Source of the DNA: DATKRB01 sp035532415
Lineage (GTDB): Bacteria; Actinomycetota; Acidimicrobiia; Acidimicrobiales; RAAP-2
Length of the DNA: 64,000 nt
NCBI GenBank assembly: GCA_035532415.1
Contig: DATKRB010000011.1
Span: forward strand, 1-64,000
Direction of reading: 5' to 3'
A program made the translations under genes and the position numbers. The notes beneath the pieces are model-generated. The model was given only the letters and a program-made list of their open reading frames with translations. It searched no databases and was not told the DNA's origin. Below, one piece after another: positions 51,246-59,928 of the stretch. The first letter of the stretch is position 1. Each line of letters starts with the position of its first letter.

Positions 51246-51977
51246 ATGAACCCGTCCACCACCTGGGCCGAAGCCGCAGCCTCTCTCACCTCGGCGCTGC
51301 AGCTCAAGACCCCTCCCATCGCCATCAGCTTCCGCGGATCGGCCCCCGCCGGCGTCGCGGCGTTCGACACCCCCATGCCCGAGGCCACCCCCGACGGCCG
51401 GACGGGCAGGGTCCCCGCGGGGTGCGTCTTCTGGACCAAGGCCGTCGACCGGACCTTCACCACGGTCGCCGCGGACCACGGCAATTGCAGCGTCGGTAGC
51501 CTGACCCACGGGTTCGTGGCTCTCGACGAGGTGGCCGGCCGCTCCGATGTTGCTGCGCTGCTCGACTCGGGATGGGTGACCATCGACATGGTGCCGGGCA
51601 TCCCCGTGGTGAGCGACCGCCCCGACATGGTGATGTACGGACCGCTGGCCGACACGCCGGTCGATCCGGACGTCGTCATGATCCGGCTGAACGCCAAGCA
51701 GTTGATGGTCCTGTCCGATGCCATGCCCGGGCTCCGTATAGACGGCAAGCCCCAATGTCACGTCGTGGCGGTGGCGAAGGAGCAGGGGGAGGTGGCCGTG
51801 AGCGTGGGCTGCATGTTGAGCCGGACCCGCACCAACATGTCGAGCGCCGAGATGACGTGCGCCATCCCCGCCGGCCGGCTGGCCGAGGTGGTCCATCTGA
51901 TCGAGACGACGGCGGCCACCGATGCCATCGTGGCCTCCTATGCCGCCGAGGACGCCCGCCGGTTCATCGGCGAGTAG
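51246..51977 (+). CDS. DUF169 family protein
   Basis: 243 residues from ATG, apparently leaderless. ALQLKTPPIAISFRG at the start, AGCVFWTKAVDRTFTTVAADHGNCSVGSLTHGF with conserved cysteines, then LNAKQLMVLSDAM and AVSVGCMLSRTRTNMSSAEMTCAIP match DUF169. The function is unknown; cysteine placement suggests a metal or iron-sulfur site. It is convergent with the NfuA-like gene at only a 5-nt gap. Confidence 0.8.
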   Translation: MNPSTTWAEAAASLTSALQLKTPPIAISFRGSAPAGVAAFDTPMPEATPDGRTGRVPAGCVFWTKAVDRTFTTVAADHGNCSVGSLTHGFVALDEVAGRSDVAALLDSGWVTIDMVPGIPVVSDRPDMVMYGPLADTPVDPDVVMIRLNAKQLMVLSDAMPGLRIDGKPQCHVVAVAKEQGEVAVSVGCMLSRTRTNMSSAEMTCAIPAGRLAEVVHLIETTAATDAIVASYAAEDARRFIGE

Positions 51978-51982
51978 GGCGG

Positions 51983-52627
51983 CTACTTCTTCGCCGGTTC
52001 GAAGAACGGGTTCGTGCCCGCTGCGTGGTCGGTGACGTCCACCACGCGGACGATCTCGGGAATCGACTCGCGGATGGCCACCTCGATCCCCTGGCTCAGG
52101 GTCACCTGCGCCATCCCGCAACCCGCGCACCCGCCGCTCAGGCGGAGATAGGCGGCGTCCTCCTCAACCGCGACGAGGTCGGCGCGCCCGCCGTGGGCCG
52201 CGATGCTCGGGTTGATCTGCTGCTCGAGCACCTGCAGGATCCTCTGGGCGACGTCGCCGCTGAGGTCAGGGGGCGGTCCCGCCATCGCCGGGCTCGAGTG
52301 GGACGATTCCGGAGGCTGATTGGGGTTCTCAATGACCAACCCGCCTTCTCCGGCGTCGAGCACGGCCCCGCGGAGGTGGGAGACGCTCTCGGCGGGGACC
52401 ACGACGGTCAGCCCACCCTGCTCGCTCGTCGAGTCCTCGACCCGGGCGTCGGCGGCCGCCTGAAAATAGATCTCGTAGGTGAACGCGCGCCCGCTCGATC
52501 CGCTGGTCTCGACCCAGAGGGCGAGTGATCCGGCTCCCGCCTCGGCGGCCCGCGCCTCGAGCACGATCGCCAATGCTTCGTCGGAGACTCGCAGGGCGGG
52601 CCCGTCGGTGGTGTCGCTGTCGCTCAC
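51983..52627 (-). CDS. Nfu-type iron-sulfur cluster protein
   Basis: 214 residues from the GTG at 52627. The N-terminal half (ALRVSDEALAIVLEARAAEAGAGSLALWVETSG...) is an A-type/HesB-like scaffold domain without the expected cysteines, and the C-terminal half is a NifU-like domain with QVLEQQINPSIAAHGGRADLVAV and the CxxC in GGCAGCGM (near 166-171). It would carry or transfer 4Fe-4S clusters. Divergent from the ATP-grasp and radical SAM genes, which need Fe-S. Confidence 0.85.
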   Translation of the reverse strand: MSDSDTTDGPALRVSDEALAIVLEARAAEAGAGSLALWVETSGSSGRAFTYEIYFQAAADARVEDSTSEQGGLTVVVPAESVSHLRGAVLDAGEGGLVIENPNQPPESSHSSPAMAGPPPDLSGDVAQRILQVLEQQINPSIAAHGGRADLVAVEEDAAYLRLSGGCAGCGMAQVTLSQGIEVAIRESIPEIVRVVDVTDHAAGTNPFFEPAKK

Positions 52628-52683
52628 GGCTCTCCCGTATCGGGTGGGGCGCCCTGGCATCGGGATGGGCGCGCTGCCATCCT

Positions 52684-53907
52684 ATGCCAGTGCCCCGGAT
52701 CCTCCTGCTGTTGCCCACCGCGACCTACCGGGCCTCGGACTTCCTCGCCGCGGCCGCCGCCCTTCAGGTGGACGTGGTGATCGGGTCCGAGCACCGTCAG
52801 GCGCTGGCCCGGGACATGGGCGACCGGGCCCTGGTCGTGCCCATGGCCGCGGTGGACGCCGCCGTGCAGGCCATCGCCGCGCTGCACGCCCGCTCGCCGA
52901 TTGATGCCGTCGTCGCCGTCGACGACCAGGGGGTTGTGGTCGCCGCCGCGGCGGCCGAGCGTCTCGGGCTGCCCGGCAACCCGCCCGACGCGGTCGCGGC
53001 CACGCGGGACAAGGCCGCCATGCGGGAGCGGCTGGGCGCCGGGGCGGTCCCCCAGCCCGAGTTCCGGGTGGTGGCGCCCGACGCCGACGACGCCGCCGTC
53101 GTGGCGGCGGCGTCGGGGGTCGGCTTCCCGTGCGTCGTGAAGCCCGTCGGGCGGTCGGCCAGCCAAGGGGTGATCCGTGTGGACGATGCGACCGAGGCCG
53201 CCGCGGCGGCCGCCCGGATCCGGGCCATGCTGGGGGAGTGCGCCGAGCCGCTGCTGGTCGAGCGCTTCGTGCCGGGCGGCGAGGTTGCCGTTGAGGGGCT
53301 GCTGAGGGCGGGCCGGTTGCAGGTGCTCGCCGTGTTCGACAAGCCCGATCCCCTGAACGGTCCTTTCTTCGAGGAGACCGTGTACGTCACCCCGTCCGGC
53401 CGGCCGGCCGCCGTCCTCGCCCGGATCGCGCTCACGGCGGAGCAGGCCGCCCGGGCGATCGGACTGAGGGAGGGGCCGGTCCACGCCGAGCTGCGGATCG
53501 GCGCGGGCGGCAGCCTCACGGTGCTCGAGCTGGCGGCTCGCTCCATCGGTGGCCTGTGCGCCCGTGCCCTGCGGTTCGGCGCGGGCATCAGTCTCGAAGA
53601 GGTCATCCTCCGTCACGCCCTCGGCCTGGGCCTCGACGACCTGGCCCGGGAGCCCCAGGCGTCGGGCGTGATGATGCTCCCGATCCGGTCCGCCGGCGTG
53701 CTCGACGGGGTCTTTGGTCGGGAACGGGCCCTCTCGATCGAAGGGATCGCCGGCGTGGAGATCAGCATCGCGCCGGGCCGGGCGGTGGTCCCCCTCCCCG
53801 AGGGTGATCGCTACCTGGGCTTCATCTTCGCCCGCGGCCCGACGCCCGAGCTCGTCGTGGGCTCCCTCCGGCGTGCCGAGGCGTGTCTGCACGTGCGCGT
53901 GCGTTGA
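52684..53907 (+). CDS. ATP-grasp ligase-type protein
   Basis: 407 residues from ATG, or from the GTG two codons later, which would be leaderless. ILLLLPTATYRASDFLAAAAAL (pre-ATP-grasp), DDQGVVVAAAAAERLGLPGNPP, then FPCVVKPVGRSASQGV, EPLLVERFVPGGEVAVEGL and TVLELAARSIGGLCARALRFGAG form an ATP-grasp fold that ligates a carboxylate to an amine or thiol. The radical SAM gene begins 47 nt downstream. Substrate unknown. Confidence 0.8.
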   Translation: MPVPRILLLLPTATYRASDFLAAAAALQVDVVIGSEHRQALARDMGDRALVVPMAAVDAAVQAIAALHARSPIDAVVAVDDQGVVVAAAAAERLGLPGNPPDAVAATRDKAAMRERLGAGAVPQPEFRVVAPDADDAAVVAAASGVGFPCVVKPVGRSASQGVIRVDDATEAAAAAARIRAMLGECAEPLLVERFVPGGEVAVEGLLRAGRLQVLAVFDKPDPLNGPFFEETVYVTPSGRPAAVLARIALTAEQAARAIGLREGPVHAELRIGAGGSLTVLELAARSIGGLCARALRFGAGISLEEVILRHALGLGLDDLAREPQASGVMMLPIRSAGVLDGVFGRERALSIEGIAGVEISIAPGRAVVPLPEGDRYLGFIFARGPTPELVVGSLRRAEACLHVRVR

Positions 53908-53940
53908 CCGTGCCCCGGCTCGGCCCCCCCGGCACCCCGG

Positions 53941-53946
53941 TAGTCT
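53941..53946 (+). promoter_or_regulatory. Probable -10 box of a leaderless promoter
   Basis: TAGTCT, 7 nt before the GTG start at 53954. This gives the radical SAM gene its own promoter in addition to read-through from the ATP-grasp gene. Confidence 0.45.
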
Positions 53947-53953
53947 CGGCGTC

Positions 53954-55327
53954 GTGCGGATCCTGCTGATCTCGACCTACGAGTTGGGTCACCAGCCGCT
54001 GCACGTGGCCGTGCCCGCCTCGGCGCTGCTCGCTGCGGGCCACGACGTCCGCTGTGTGGACGTCTCCGTCGACATGCTCGAGATGTCCTGCGTCGATTGG
54101 GCCGACCGGGTGGCGCTGTCCGTGCCGATGCACACCGCCATGCGCCTGGCCTTGCGGGTGGCCGAGAGGATCCGGTCCCGGTGTCCCGACCTCCCGATCT
54201 GCTTTTACGGGCTGTACGCGCAGGCGAGCAGGGCTCTCACCCTCCGGTCGGAGGGCGACGCGGTCATCGCCGGCGAGTACCTGTCGGGGCTGGTGTCGTG
54301 GGCCGGTGGGCGCGATCCCGGCCCCACGCCCCAGCTCGCCCGGTCCCGAGCACCGGTGCCGGCGCGCCATCTGTTGCCGCCCCTCGACCGGTACGCGCGG
54401 TTGGCCGTGGCGGACGAGGAGCGGCCGGCCGCGGCGGTGGAGGCGACCCGGGGCTGCTCGCACCGGTGCCGGCACTGCCCGGTTCCCGTCGTGTACGACG
54501 GCCGGGTGCGGGGCGTCGACGAGGCGGCGTTGGTGGCCGACGTCGACCAGCTGGTCGAGGCCGGCGTCCGGCACCTCACCTTCGCCGACCCCGACTTCCT
54601 CAACACCCCGTCGCACTCCCGCCGGGTCGTCTCGGCCGTCCACGCCCGGCATCCGGACCTGACGTTCGACTGCACGACCAAGGTGGAGCACGTCCTTCGC
54701 CACGCCGGGATGTGGCCCGAGCTGGCCGAGTCGGGATGCGTGTTCGTCGTCTCCGCGTTCGAGTCGGTGAGCGAGGCGGTCCTCGGGAACCTGGCCAAGG
54801 GCCATACCGTTGCCGAGGCCTCGGCTGCGGTCGCGCTCCTCCGCGAGCATGGCATCGAGGTCCGGCCCTCGTGGCTGCCGTTCACCCCATGGACCACGGT
54901 GGAGGACCTGGTGGCGCTGCTCGACTTCGTGGTGGCGCACGACCTGGTCCCCAACGTGGACCCGGTGCAGTACACGGTGCGGCTCCTGCTCCCCGAGGGC
55001 TCCCTCCTGCTCGGCTCCGAGGCCATGGCCTCCCATCTCGGCCCTTACGACCCGGACCGGCTGGGGTGGACGTGGTCCCATCCCGACCCCGGGCTCGACC
55101 TGCTGCAGCAGGAGCTGGCCACCCTGGTGGAGCAGCGGGTGGACCAGGAGGCCCCCCGCACCTTTGACGAGATCGATGCTCTGGTCCGGGCCAAGGTGTC
55201 GCCCTTCCGGCCGGCGCCGCCTCGCGGGTCTGCCTCGCGGGGGCCGGCAGGTGAACGGGCCCACCTGACCGAGCCGTGGTTCTGCTGCAGCGAGCCCACC
55301 GGATCGCAGCTGGCGCCGCTCGGGTAG
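53954..55327 (+). CDS. Radical SAM protein with B12-like N-domain and CCSEP tail
   Basis: 457 residues from GTG. N-terminal VRILLISTYELGHQPLHVAVPASALLAAGHDVRCVDVS resembles a cobalamin-binding-type Rossmann domain, though no DxHxxG motif is visible. The radical SAM cluster motif is C168-x3-C172-x2-C175 (CSHRCRHC), followed by the TIM-barrel-like DADFLN-type strands. The C-terminus ends EPWFCCSEPTGSQL; C444-C445-S-E-P corresponds to the CUAEP/CCAEP tail used to name a radical SAM (seleno)protein family. Here both positions are cysteine. Reaction unknown; it is paired with the ATP-grasp protein. Confidence 0.8.
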   Translation: MRILLISTYELGHQPLHVAVPASALLAAGHDVRCVDVSVDMLEMSCVDWADRVALSVPMHTAMRLALRVAERIRSRCPDLPICFYGLYAQASRALTLRSEGDAVIAGEYLSGLVSWAGGRDPGPTPQLARSRAPVPARHLLPPLDRYARLAVADEERPAAAVEATRGCSHRCRHCPVPVVYDGRVRGVDEAALVADVDQLVEAGVRHLTFADPDFLNTPSHSRRVVSAVHARHPDLTFDCTTKVEHVLRHAGMWPELAESGCVFVVSAFESVSEAVLGNLAKGHTVAEASAAVALLREHGIEVRPSWLPFTPWTTVEDLVALLDFVVAHDLVPNVDPVQYTVRLLLPEGSLLLGSEAMASHLGPYDPDRLGWTWSHPDPGLDLLQQELATLVEQRVDQEAPRTFDEIDALVRAKVSPFRPAPPRGSASRGPAGERAHLTEPWFCCSEPTGSQLAPLG

Positions 55328-55391
55328 CGATCTCCCCGGCCTCCACCCCGGTGTCACGAAGTCGGCGGCCCGGGTCCCGCCCGAACGGCCG

Positions 55392-57020
55392 TCAACCGAG
55401 GTCGACGGTCCGGGTGAGGTCGACCGACTCGAGCAGCCGACGGTCGTGCGAGACCAGGAGCAGCGTGCCGCCGAACCCGGCGAGAGCGGACTCGAGCTGC
55501 TCGATCGCCGGCAGGTCGAGATGGTTGGTCGGCTCGTCCAAGACGAGGAAGTTCACTCCGAGCGCCTGAAAGGTGGCGAGCTCGGCCCGGGTCCGCTCGC
55601 CCGGCGAGAGCGACGAGCCGGGCCGGTTGACCTCGTCCGCTCCCAGACCGAACTTGGCCAGGAGGGAGCGGACCTCGGACCTGGTGAGATCGCACCGGGC
55701 CATCACCGACTCGGCGGCGGAGGCTTCCGTCGCCAGGGCGGAGCGGTCCTGGCCGAGCTCACCGACCACCACGCTCGGCCCGATCCACTGGTCGCCGGCC
55801 GCCAGGGGCAGACGACCCAGCAGCGCCGCCACCAGGGAGGACTTGCCCGAGCCGTTGGGGCCGGTGAGGGCCACCCTGTCGCCCCAGCCGATCTCGACGT
55901 CGATCGGGCCCAACCGGAAGCTTCCCCGCTCGATCGTGGCCTGCCCGAGCCTGACCACCACGGCACCGGCCCGTGGGGCCTGCTCGATGGTGAAGCGCAG
56001 CTCCCAGGGATCCCAGGGCTTGTCGACGGCGGGCAACGACTGAAGGGCGCGCTCGGTCCGCCGGGCCCTCGATGCCAATTGCTCGGTCCTGTTGACGCGG
56101 AAGTCGCGTTGCGCCTTGTCGCCGTCGCGGGCGGCCTTCTTCGCCCGGTTGACGCCGCTGGTCGCCCAGTCCCGCTCCCGGCGGGCTCGGGAGGCGAGCT
56201 CGTCGTGCCGGGTCTCGTACGTCGCGTACGCCTCCTCGGCGTGCCGACGGGTGGTCGTGCGCTCGGCCAGGAACGCGGACCAGCCTCCGCCGAAGAGGCG
56301 GCCGGCGTGGGTGTGGCCGTCGATCTCGAGCACCGAGGTGACGGTCCGGTTCAGGAAGTCCCGGTCATGAGAGACGATCACCATCCCCCCCTCGCGGCGG
56401 GCGACGAACCCCTCGAGCCGGGCGAGCCCGTCGAAATCGAGGTCGTTGGTCGGCTCGTCGAGCAGGGTGATGTCGAACCGCGACAGCATGATGGCGGCCA
56501 AGGCGGCCATCGAGGCCTGGCCACCCGACAGGGTGACCAGCTCGTGGTCGACGACAGCAAGAAGACCGAGGTCCTCCGCGATCCGATCGATCCGGGCGTC
56601 GATGTCACCGGCCGAGAGCGTGCCGAAGCGATCGAGGGCACGGGTGTACCGGTCGTCGGCCCCGGCGACGCCCGAGCCGAGGAGCTCCGCGGCGGCACCG
56701 AGCTCCGCCTCGGCGGCCGCCACCCCGGTGCGCCGGGTGAGCATCTCGCGAACGCTCTCCCCTACGGGCGCCTCGTGCTCCTGGGCCAGGAGCCCGACGG
56801 AGGCCCCGGGCGGGTCGAGGCGGACGGTGCCCTCGTCGGGCAGGACCGTGCCGGCGAGGACGCGGAGCAGCGTCGACTTGCCGACCCCGTTGGGACCGAC
56901 CACCCCGAGGCAGGTCGTCGGGCCCACCGTGACCGTGACGTCGCGGAGGACGGAGCGGCCACCGTGGTCGACGCCAAGATGGCCGGCGATCAGCGTCGCG
57001 AGGGTGGATCGTGCAGGCAA
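55392..57020 (-). CDS. ABC-F family ATPase
   Basis: 542 residues, GTG or ATG start near 57020. Two ABC domains: the first with GPNGVGKSTLLRVLAG and LSGGQASMAALAAIMLS with Walker B ITLLDEPTNDLDF, the second with GPNGSGKSSLVAALLG, LSPGERTRAELATFQALG and LVLDEPTNHLDL, joined by a charged linker (about 270-330). No membrane domain. ABC-F proteins act on ribosomes as translation factors or give antibiotic resistance by target protection. No resistance gene lies beside it. Confidence 0.9.
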   Translation of the reverse strand: MPARSTLATLIAGHLGVDHGGRSVLRDVTVTVGPTTCLGVVGPNGVGKSTLLRVLAGTVLPDEGTVRLDPPGASVGLLAQEHEAPVGESVREMLTRRTGVAAAEAELGAAAELLGSGVAGADDRYTRALDRFGTLSAGDIDARIDRIAEDLGLLAVVDHELVTLSGGQASMAALAAIMLSRFDITLLDEPTNDLDFDGLARLEGFVARREGGMVIVSHDRDFLNRTVTSVLEIDGHTHAGRLFGGGWSAFLAERTTTRRHAEEAYATYETRHDELASRARRERDWATSGVNRAKKAARDGDKAQRDFRVNRTEQLASRARRTERALQSLPAVDKPWDPWELRFTIEQAPRAGAVVVRLGQATIERGSFRLGPIDVEIGWGDRVALTGPNGSGKSSLVAALLGRLPLAAGDQWIGPSVVVGELGQDRSALATEASAAESVMARCDLTRSEVRSLLAKFGLGADEVNRPGSSLSPGERTRAELATFQALGVNFLVLDEPTNHLDLPAIEQLESALAGFGGTLLLVSHDRRLLESVDLTRTVDLG

Positions 57021-57149
57021 GGACAGCTCCAGTGACCGGGCGCGAGTCGGGTACGTCGAGAGAGGGGAGGTGAGGTCGGGGAAGGACCGACGGCGTCAAC
57101 GCACGGTCCCATGGTATCGGCGGCTTGGTCCCCGCCGGGCACGAGCCCC

Positions 57150-57155
57150 TATGGT
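57150..57155 (+). promoter_or_regulatory. Probable -10 box of a leaderless promoter
   Basis: TATGGT, 6 nt before the GTG start at 57162. Confidence 0.45.
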
Positions 57156-57161
57156 GCGTCC

Positions 57162-57680
57162 GTGCCGATTTACGCCCTGGGGGACCGGGTCCCCACCATC
57201 GACGACGACGCCTACGTGCATCCGGACGCGGTCGTCATCGGTGACGTCAGGATCGGCTCCGAGGCCTCGGTCTGGCCGGGGGCGGTGCTGAGGGGCGATT
57301 ACGGCACGGTGATCGTCGGCGCGCGGACGTCCGTGCAGGACGGGACCGTCCTGCACGCCACCGAGGAGCTGGCGACGATGATCGGTTCGGGGTGCGTGAT
57401 CGGGCATCTCGTCCACCTCGAGGGGTGCACGATCGAGGACGAGTGCCTCGTCGGCTCCAACAGCGTCGTCCTCCACCGGGCCCTGGTCCAGCGCGGAGCC
57501 ACGGTTGGGGCGAGCGCGGTCGTCACCGGCGGGATGGTGGTCCCCCCGGGGGCGCTCGCCGTCGGGATCCCGGCGTCGATCAGGCTTGGCGGGTCCTCGG
57601 AGGAGGGGATCCGCATCGGGGTCGGGATATACGTCGAGAACGCCCGTCGCTACCGGTCGGCGCTCCGGCGTCTCGGTTGA
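57162..57680 (+). CDS. Gamma-carbonic anhydrase-like protein
   Basis: 172 residues from GTG. A left-handed beta-helix with hexapeptide repeats (IGDVRIGSEASVWPGAVLRGDYGTVIVGARTSVQDG), then HATEEL with H65, IGSGCVIGHLVHLEGCTI with H82 and H85. In typical family members the third zinc ligand is the His of a GHxxxxHG motif; here that position is Glu87 and the nearby His is H85. Activity as carbonic anhydrase is therefore uncertain, though this variant is common in actinobacteria. Confidence 0.75.
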   Translation: MPIYALGDRVPTIDDDAYVHPDAVVIGDVRIGSEASVWPGAVLRGDYGTVIVGARTSVQDGTVLHATEELATMIGSGCVIGHLVHLEGCTIEDECLVGSNSVVLHRALVQRGATVGASAVVTGGMVVPPGALAVGIPASIRLGGSSEEGIRIGVGIYVENARRYRSALRRLG

Positions 57681-57822
57681 GGCCTCCGCCGGCGGCCCCT
57701 GACGGCGCAGGCGCGTCGACCCGGCGGCCTCCGCCGCCCGACGCGCGGCGCTGGGCCCCCGGGAGGAATACGTTTGGGCGTGGTCCGCGGGGGACCGATG
57801 GTCGACGATCGGGGAGCCGAGG

Positions 57823-58962
57823 ATGTCCGACGAGGTCTTGCCGTTCCGCGTGGAGGTTCCCGAGGGAGACCTGAGGGATCTCCGGGAGCGTCTGGCGCGG
57901 ACCCGTTGGCCCGAGCCGGCCACCGTGGGGGACTGGTCCCAGGGGGTGCCGCTCGACTACGTGAAGGCCCTCTGCCGGCACTGGTCGGACGGGTACGACT
58001 GGCGTGCCCGTGAGGCGCGGCTCAACGAGCTGGCCCAGTTCCGCACCGAGATCGACGGTCTGGGCATCCACTTCCTTCACGTCCGATCGCCGGAGCCCGA
58101 AGCCCTTCCGCTGGTGCTGACCCATGGTTGGCCGGGTTCGATCGTGGAGTTTCAGGAGGTGGTCGGGCCGCTGACCGATCCGGTGGCGCACGGTGGCGAC
58201 CCGGCGGACGCCTTTCACGTCGTGGTCCCTTCGCTGCCCGGCTACGGCTGGAGCGACAAACCTGCGACGACCGGCTGGGGGATCGAGCGCATCGCGGAGG
58301 CCTGGGGGACGCTCATGGCCCGCCTGGGCTACGACCGGTACGGCGCCCAGGGAGGGGACTGGGGGGCCGGGGTCACCACCCGGCTCGGCATTCAGGACCC
58401 CGGGCACCTCGCGGGCATCCACCTCAACCTGGTGGCCGCCCGCCCCGAGCCCGGTCAGCGGGAGTTCGACGAGGAGGAGCAACGGGCGATCGCGGATCTC
58501 GCGCACTACACCGAGTGGGAGTCGGGCTATTCCCAGCAGCAGGCCACCCGTCCCCAGACCCTGGGTTACGCGCTCACCGACTCCCCGGCCGGTCAGTGCG
58601 CGTGGATACTCGAGAAGTTCCGCTCGTGGGCCGATTGCGGCGACGACCCGGTGGGGGCGTTCGGGGCGGACCGGCTGCTCGACAACATCATGGTGTACTG
58701 GCTCTCGTCCTCCGCGTCTTCGTCGGCCCGGCTCTACTGGCAGAGCTTCCGGAGCATGGTCGGTACGCAGCCGGTGGACGTTCCCACCGGCGCGTCCGTC
58801 TTCCCCAAGGAGATCATCCGGTCCCCCAGAAAGTGGGCGGAGCGGATCTACACCGACCTGCGGTACTGGAACGAGCTCGATCGCGGCGGGCACTTCGCCG
58901 CATTCGAGCAACCCGAGCTCTTCGTGAACGAGGTCAGGGCGTTCTTCCGGTTGGTCCGGTAG
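57823..58962 (+). CDS. Epoxide hydrolase family alpha/beta-hydrolase
   Basis: 379 residues from ATG. The N-terminal epoxide hydrolase region (PFRVEVPEGDLRDLRERLARTRWPEP) precedes the alpha/beta fold. HGWPGS at 101-106 supplies the oxyanion hole, D179 in GGDWGAG is the nucleophile, and DRGGHFAAFEQP near 352-363 holds the catalytic His. It opens epoxides with water to diols. The gene is downstream of the carbonic anhydrase by about 140 nt; its partner pathway is not evident. Confidence 0.85.
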   Translation: MSDEVLPFRVEVPEGDLRDLRERLARTRWPEPATVGDWSQGVPLDYVKALCRHWSDGYDWRAREARLNELAQFRTEIDGLGIHFLHVRSPEPEALPLVLTHGWPGSIVEFQEVVGPLTDPVAHGGDPADAFHVVVPSLPGYGWSDKPATTGWGIERIAEAWGTLMARLGYDRYGAQGGDWGAGVTTRLGIQDPGHLAGIHLNLVAARPEPGQREFDEEEQRAIADLAHYTEWESGYSQQQATRPQTLGYALTDSPAGQCAWILEKFRSWADCGDDPVGAFGADRLLDNIMVYWLSSSASSSARLYWQSFRSMVGTQPVDVPTGASVFPKEIIRSPRKWAERIYTDLRYWNELDRGGHFAAFEQPELFVNEVRAFFRLVR

Positions 58963-59051
58963 GGCCTTTGCGCGGGGCCAGGTCGAAAGGAACCCTGAGC
59001 AGGGTGTCCCGCAAAGTGCTGGGATCCCTGCGCCTGATTCGGGGCCCCGAG

Positions 59052-59057
59052 TACGAT
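59052..59057 (+). promoter_or_regulatory. Possible -10 box of a leaderless promoter
   Basis: TACGAT, 8 nt before the ATG at 59066. Confidence 0.35.
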
Positions 59058-59065
59058 GCCTCGCC

Positions 59066-59926
59066 ATGACCGATCCGGCTATCCACGTGGGGACCAAGTT
59101 TGAGAGCTACACCGGCCGCATCGATCACGATGCGGCCATGGCCTACGCGCTGGCGACGAACGATCCCAACCCGATTTACGCGAGCGGCGGGGCGGTGCCG
59201 CCCATCTACACGGTCTCGCTCATCCTTCCCGCCTACCTCCAAGCCGGGCAGAGGAGCGTCGACCCCGGGGCGATCGAGGGGGTCACGGGCGGTGTGCACG
59301 GAGAGCACGACGTCTACTTTTACGATCCCGCCCGGCCAGGGGACGACCTCGAGTGGAGCGCGACCACCCATTGCGCCAAGCAGACGCCGGCGGGAGCGAT
59401 GGTCACCCAACGGATCCTGGTGAGCGACCTACAGGGGAGGCCTCTGGTGGAGCACTACTGGTCGACCCTGCTCATCGGCGGGAAGATCGCCGCCGACATC
59501 GGCCCGGACCTCGCCGACCACACGTTTCCCGAGGACGCGCGCAGCCGCCCGATCGGCAGCCACACCTTCGAGATCGCCGGGGACCAGACCTTCCGCTACG
59601 CGGGAGCCTCCACGGACCACGCGAACATCCACATCGACGACGAGGCGGCGCGCCGCAACGGTTTCCCGAGCAAGTTCCTTCAGGGACTCTGCACCTTCGC
59701 CATGTGCAGTGGCGCGGTGGTGCGGCTGGGGGCCGACGGGGACCCCGACCGCCTGCGCCGGTTGGCGGGTCGGTTCTCCGCCCCGGTCTTCCCCCGTCAC
59801 GAGCTGACCGTCGACGTGTACGACGCCGGTTCCGCCGACGATGGCGGCCGGGTGCTGGCGTTTGAGGCATCGTCGCAGGGCGTGACGGTCATAAAGCACG
59901 GCCGGGCCGAGCTGCGGCCCGCCTGA
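59066..59926 (+). CDS. MaoC-type double-hotdog dehydratase
   Basis: 286 residues from ATG. The N-terminal hotdog has MAYALATNDPNPIYASGG; the C-terminal hotdog carries the hydratase 2 signature STDHANIHIDDEAARRNGFPSKFLQGL, with Asp and His at the active site. Enzymes of this class hydrate or dehydrate 3-hydroxyacyl-CoA/ACP; full length and motifs look intact. The following gene is 2 nt away. Confidence 0.85.
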   Translation: MTDPAIHVGTKFESYTGRIDHDAAMAYALATNDPNPIYASGGAVPPIYTVSLILPAYLQAGQRSVDPGAIEGVTGGVHGEHDVYFYDPARPGDDLEWSATTHCAKQTPAGAMVTQRILVSDLQGRPLVEHYWSTLLIGGKIAADIGPDLADHTFPEDARSRPIGSHTFEIAGDQTFRYAGASTDHANIHIDDEAARRNGFPSKFLQGLCTFAMCSGAVVRLGADGDPDRLRRLAGRFSAPVFPRHELTVDVYDAGSADDGGRVLAFEASSQGVTVIKHGRAELRPA

Positions 59927-59928
59927 GG

